Assembly: GCA_905116865.2 (NCBI GenBank)
Contig: CAJHNH020005013.1
Span: 281,001 to 345,000 of the forward strand
From: Candidula unifasciata
Lineage: Eukaryota > Mollusca > Gastropoda > Stylommatophora > Geomitridae
Direction of reading: 5' to 3'
Length of the DNA stretch: 64,000 nt
Made by a program: the position numbers and the translations under genes. The notes beneath the pieces were generated by a model. That model did no database searches, had not been told where the DNA came from, and saw nothing but the letters and a program-made list of their open reading frames with translations. This document shows positions 62,901-64,000 of this stretch, one piece after another (positions within the stretch are counted from its first letter, which is position 1; every line of letters begins with the position of its first letter).

Positions 62901-64000
62901 AGCATTCCAAGTCCATAACCTATCACTGACAGGATCACATGCTGGAACATTGTGAACAGCATTCTTTATTCCATCTCCATTGCTGCCATAATCTTGAGAG
63001 CATTGAGTCAGTTTATCTATTTAGGTAGCAATTCTAATGGCCAAGGTAACACAAAGAAAGAAATTATGTATACATTAGCAAGATAATAGCAGCTCTTAAA
63101 GCCTGAATCTCTGTGCTGGGGAAAATCTTTTGGATGAAAGCTGTTAAGAGAAGCCAAAGATGCTGGACTGAAACACATCCATAATATGGAAAGGATTGCA
63201 CAAGATAGAATGGAATGAAGGGCTATGCTGCAAGCCATATCTGATGTATAATAGCACAACACAATGATGATGAGGCCCAAATCCTACCTCACAGCCAAGA
63301 CAGTCCTTGGATTTGGCATCTAGTCTGTGAATAAGTCACACTGTGATAGATGCTTAAATGTTTTAGCCAGTGAATGACACAGCCCTACAACATCTGTGAC
63401 CAATTTTTTTTTAAAAAATCTTCTTTTTCTTCTTTCGTTCACTTGAAATAAATTATCTATATCTGCAATGTTGTCTCTTGTATGAACTTCACTGTCGGTT
63501 GTAATTCACTCAGCGACTGGTAAAGTTTGACTTGCATCTATGTTTCTCTTGGCCAAAAGTTTCACCTTGATATGTTGTATTTGGGACAGTCTTGGAGGAC
63601 ATGATCTGTGGTCTCAGGTGCCAATCCACATGTTCACACAAAGAAAGTATAATGAATGTGCATGTCATCCTTGCTCAGGGGCCATACTAATCTTCTGTGT
63701 TTTGTTCCTGTGTATGATTAATGTGTATGAAATACTAATGTTGTCAGCTAAATAGAAAGGATTCCATTTCTTTCTTTTTTATAGCTGACTTACAGGGGGA
63801 ATCACTTAATCTTGTTGGCTGTGAACAAGGTCATATCATTCTACAGTACGGCAGGCTGTGGTTATGTTGTGTTGAAGTCACAGCCTCAGGGGACATTGAT
63901 GTGAAGAGCACAGTGCCATTACCTCATTCAGCTTCTGCACCTGATGCTACACTTGCTTCTGACACGTCCACATTCCCCTGCTATCAGATTGTGAATGGCA
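59911..64000 (+). CDS. SPG11: Spatacsin-like (SPG11) protein, N-terminal three coding exons; gene runs off the window
   Basis: Exons 59911-60125, 61436-61605 and 63785 to beyond 64000 join GT-AG in frame (split codons TG|T and G|CT), giving at least 200 aa. The start is the first in-frame ATG after an in-frame TGA at 59857 within the same probable exon (acceptor TAG at 59833-59835). No short catalytic motif is visible. The pattern is that of WD/beta-propeller-like strands: DGSFSVLKVKEKG, then CVFWDNENVSEHRQW, ILLYSVNEDG, and GHIILQYGRLW ending in VPLP. Order and spacing resemble what I recall of the human spatacsin N-terminus (a WED block, then LLIYEF...KDG, then VILHIIF, then LPLP), hence the call. 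Spatacsin acts with spastizin and AP-5 in lysosome reformation. Another nucleolar or propeller protein cannot be excluded; a protein-protein search of the joined exons would settle it. The exons are certain, the name is not. Confidence 0.5.
60236..60410 (+). repeat. Short dispersed repeat, partner of 14480-14680
   Basis: CGCCTTTCGGCGCATCGGGC, CGGCTGTCTTTACTTTCCCA, GGACAGCCCATCCTGGTACC. Confidence 0.6.
60475..60610 (+). repeat. SINE-G-type repeat
   Basis: CAGTCTCTGTCCGCAGAACG, TCTCACAAAGCTTGAACACA, AACTGCACTTGTGAACCGAA. Confidence 0.5.
60611..61140. other. Spatacsin-like intron 1, probable antisense LINE
   Basis: GTCCAGGAGACAGGTC and GATGTAACGGCGGATGGCTC hint at a decayed LINE on the minus strand. 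No motif is legible. Confidence 0.3.
61145..61335 (+). mobile_element. SINE-C copy
   Basis: CCCTGCGTGGGTTCGGGGGC to TTTACAGCTGGTAAAC and an A-rich tail. The middle (CCTGAGAGGCAAGG region) is deleted. Confidence 0.7.
61725..63005 (-). mobile_element. LINE-RH copy interrupted by SINE-C
   Basis: Minus strand from 63005: GFGMLTISKSQLIKLTH (RT thumb region), [SINE-C], VILGCTRDTLVVCMSFILVL, PTIADRFKVLKAKSYLRVAA, a deletion at about 62340, then MEVEAVSAAFRWLENQL, VIVTDSESMLRKVKTGMLRA and the family tail at 61740. Confidence 0.75.
62576..62856 (+). mobile_element. SINE-C, full length, with target duplication and (CA)n tail
   Basis: Inserted in LINE-RH, which fixes its limits: 281 bp from TCCCTGTGTAGGTTCCGGGG to TTTACAGCTGATGAAC(AC)n. 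ATTCTGTATGC flanks both sides (62565-62575 and 62857-62867). The uninterrupted target is seen at 43590-43600. No A/B boxes recognised in the head. Confidence 0.88.
63010..63290 (+). mobile_element. LINE 3' end, partner of 44030-44330
   Basis: GATGCTGGACTGAAACACAT, CAAGATAGAATGGAATGAAG, GTATAATAGCACAACACAAT. Confidence 0.5.
63420..63740 (-). mobile_element. LINE-H-like 3' end
   Basis: Begins with a (CTT)n tail. Antisense of GACAGTCTTGGAGGACATGA encodes the same HVLQDCP knuckle as 55273-55596. Confidence 0.55.

Overview
This is a stretch of animal nuclear genome. It holds multi-exon genes with GT-AG introns, a dense load of retrotransposons, SINEs and DNA-transposon relics, and several microsatellites. 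No bacterial, organellar or viral gene organisation is visible. The proteins are clearly metazoan orthologues but not vertebrate. A mollusc, perhaps a gastropod, is my best guess, from repeat content (including a SPIN/URR1-like hAT element that I recall being reported from a pond snail). That is inference, not proof.

Four protein-coding genes can be reconstructed exon by exon. (1) XPA, nucleotide-excision-repair damage scaffold, + strand, 6 coding exons at 4178-12429, 270 aa. (2) PSMC3 (Rpt5), 26S proteasome ATPase, - strand, 12 coding exons at 40583-20321, 428 aa. It ends in the Tyr-Tyr-Ala HbYX tail and contains one GC-AG intron. (3) MRPS16, mitochondrial ribosomal protein bS16m, + strand, 2 coding exons at 48072-51302, 126 aa. 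(4) The first three coding exons of a long + strand gene running off the window from 59911, most like the N-terminus of spatacsin (SPG11). XPA and PSMC3 are convergent, PSMC3 and MRPS16 divergent, and MRPS16 and the spatacsin-like gene in tandem. They are housekeeping genes and do not form one pathway.

Almost everything else is repeat-derived. The recurrent families, with the working names used below, are:
- LINE-RH: a non-LTR element with a C-terminal RNase H domain and a Cys-Pro-Glu-Cys tail.
- LINE-F, and other RTE-like LINE 3' ends, often ending in (GAT)n.
- LINE-H: a Jockey/R1-like element with a C-terminal zinc knuckle.
- SINE-A: tRNA-derived, with A and B boxes.
- SINE-C: about 280 bp, at least 18 copies, trinucleotide or CA tail.
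- SINE-G: a short unassigned repeat.
- FB: a foldback DNA element made almost entirely of two ~200-bp inverted arms, with 8-9 bp target duplications; seven copies.
- hAT relics, including a 172-bp SPIN-like MITE with a perfect 8-bp target duplication.

The 53.9-59.2 kb interval is a nested stack in which target-site duplications reveal the order of insertion. The most notable items are the SPIN-like MITE, the FB family, a possible SINE-A/LINE-F shared 3' tail, a perfect 32-bp-arm hairpin at 51.6 kb, a 47-bp exact templated copy at 46.9 kb, and a 17-unit minisatellite in the last intron of PSMC3 that fakes long ORFs on both strands. Repeat boundaries were read by eye and are approximate unless a target duplication is quoted.
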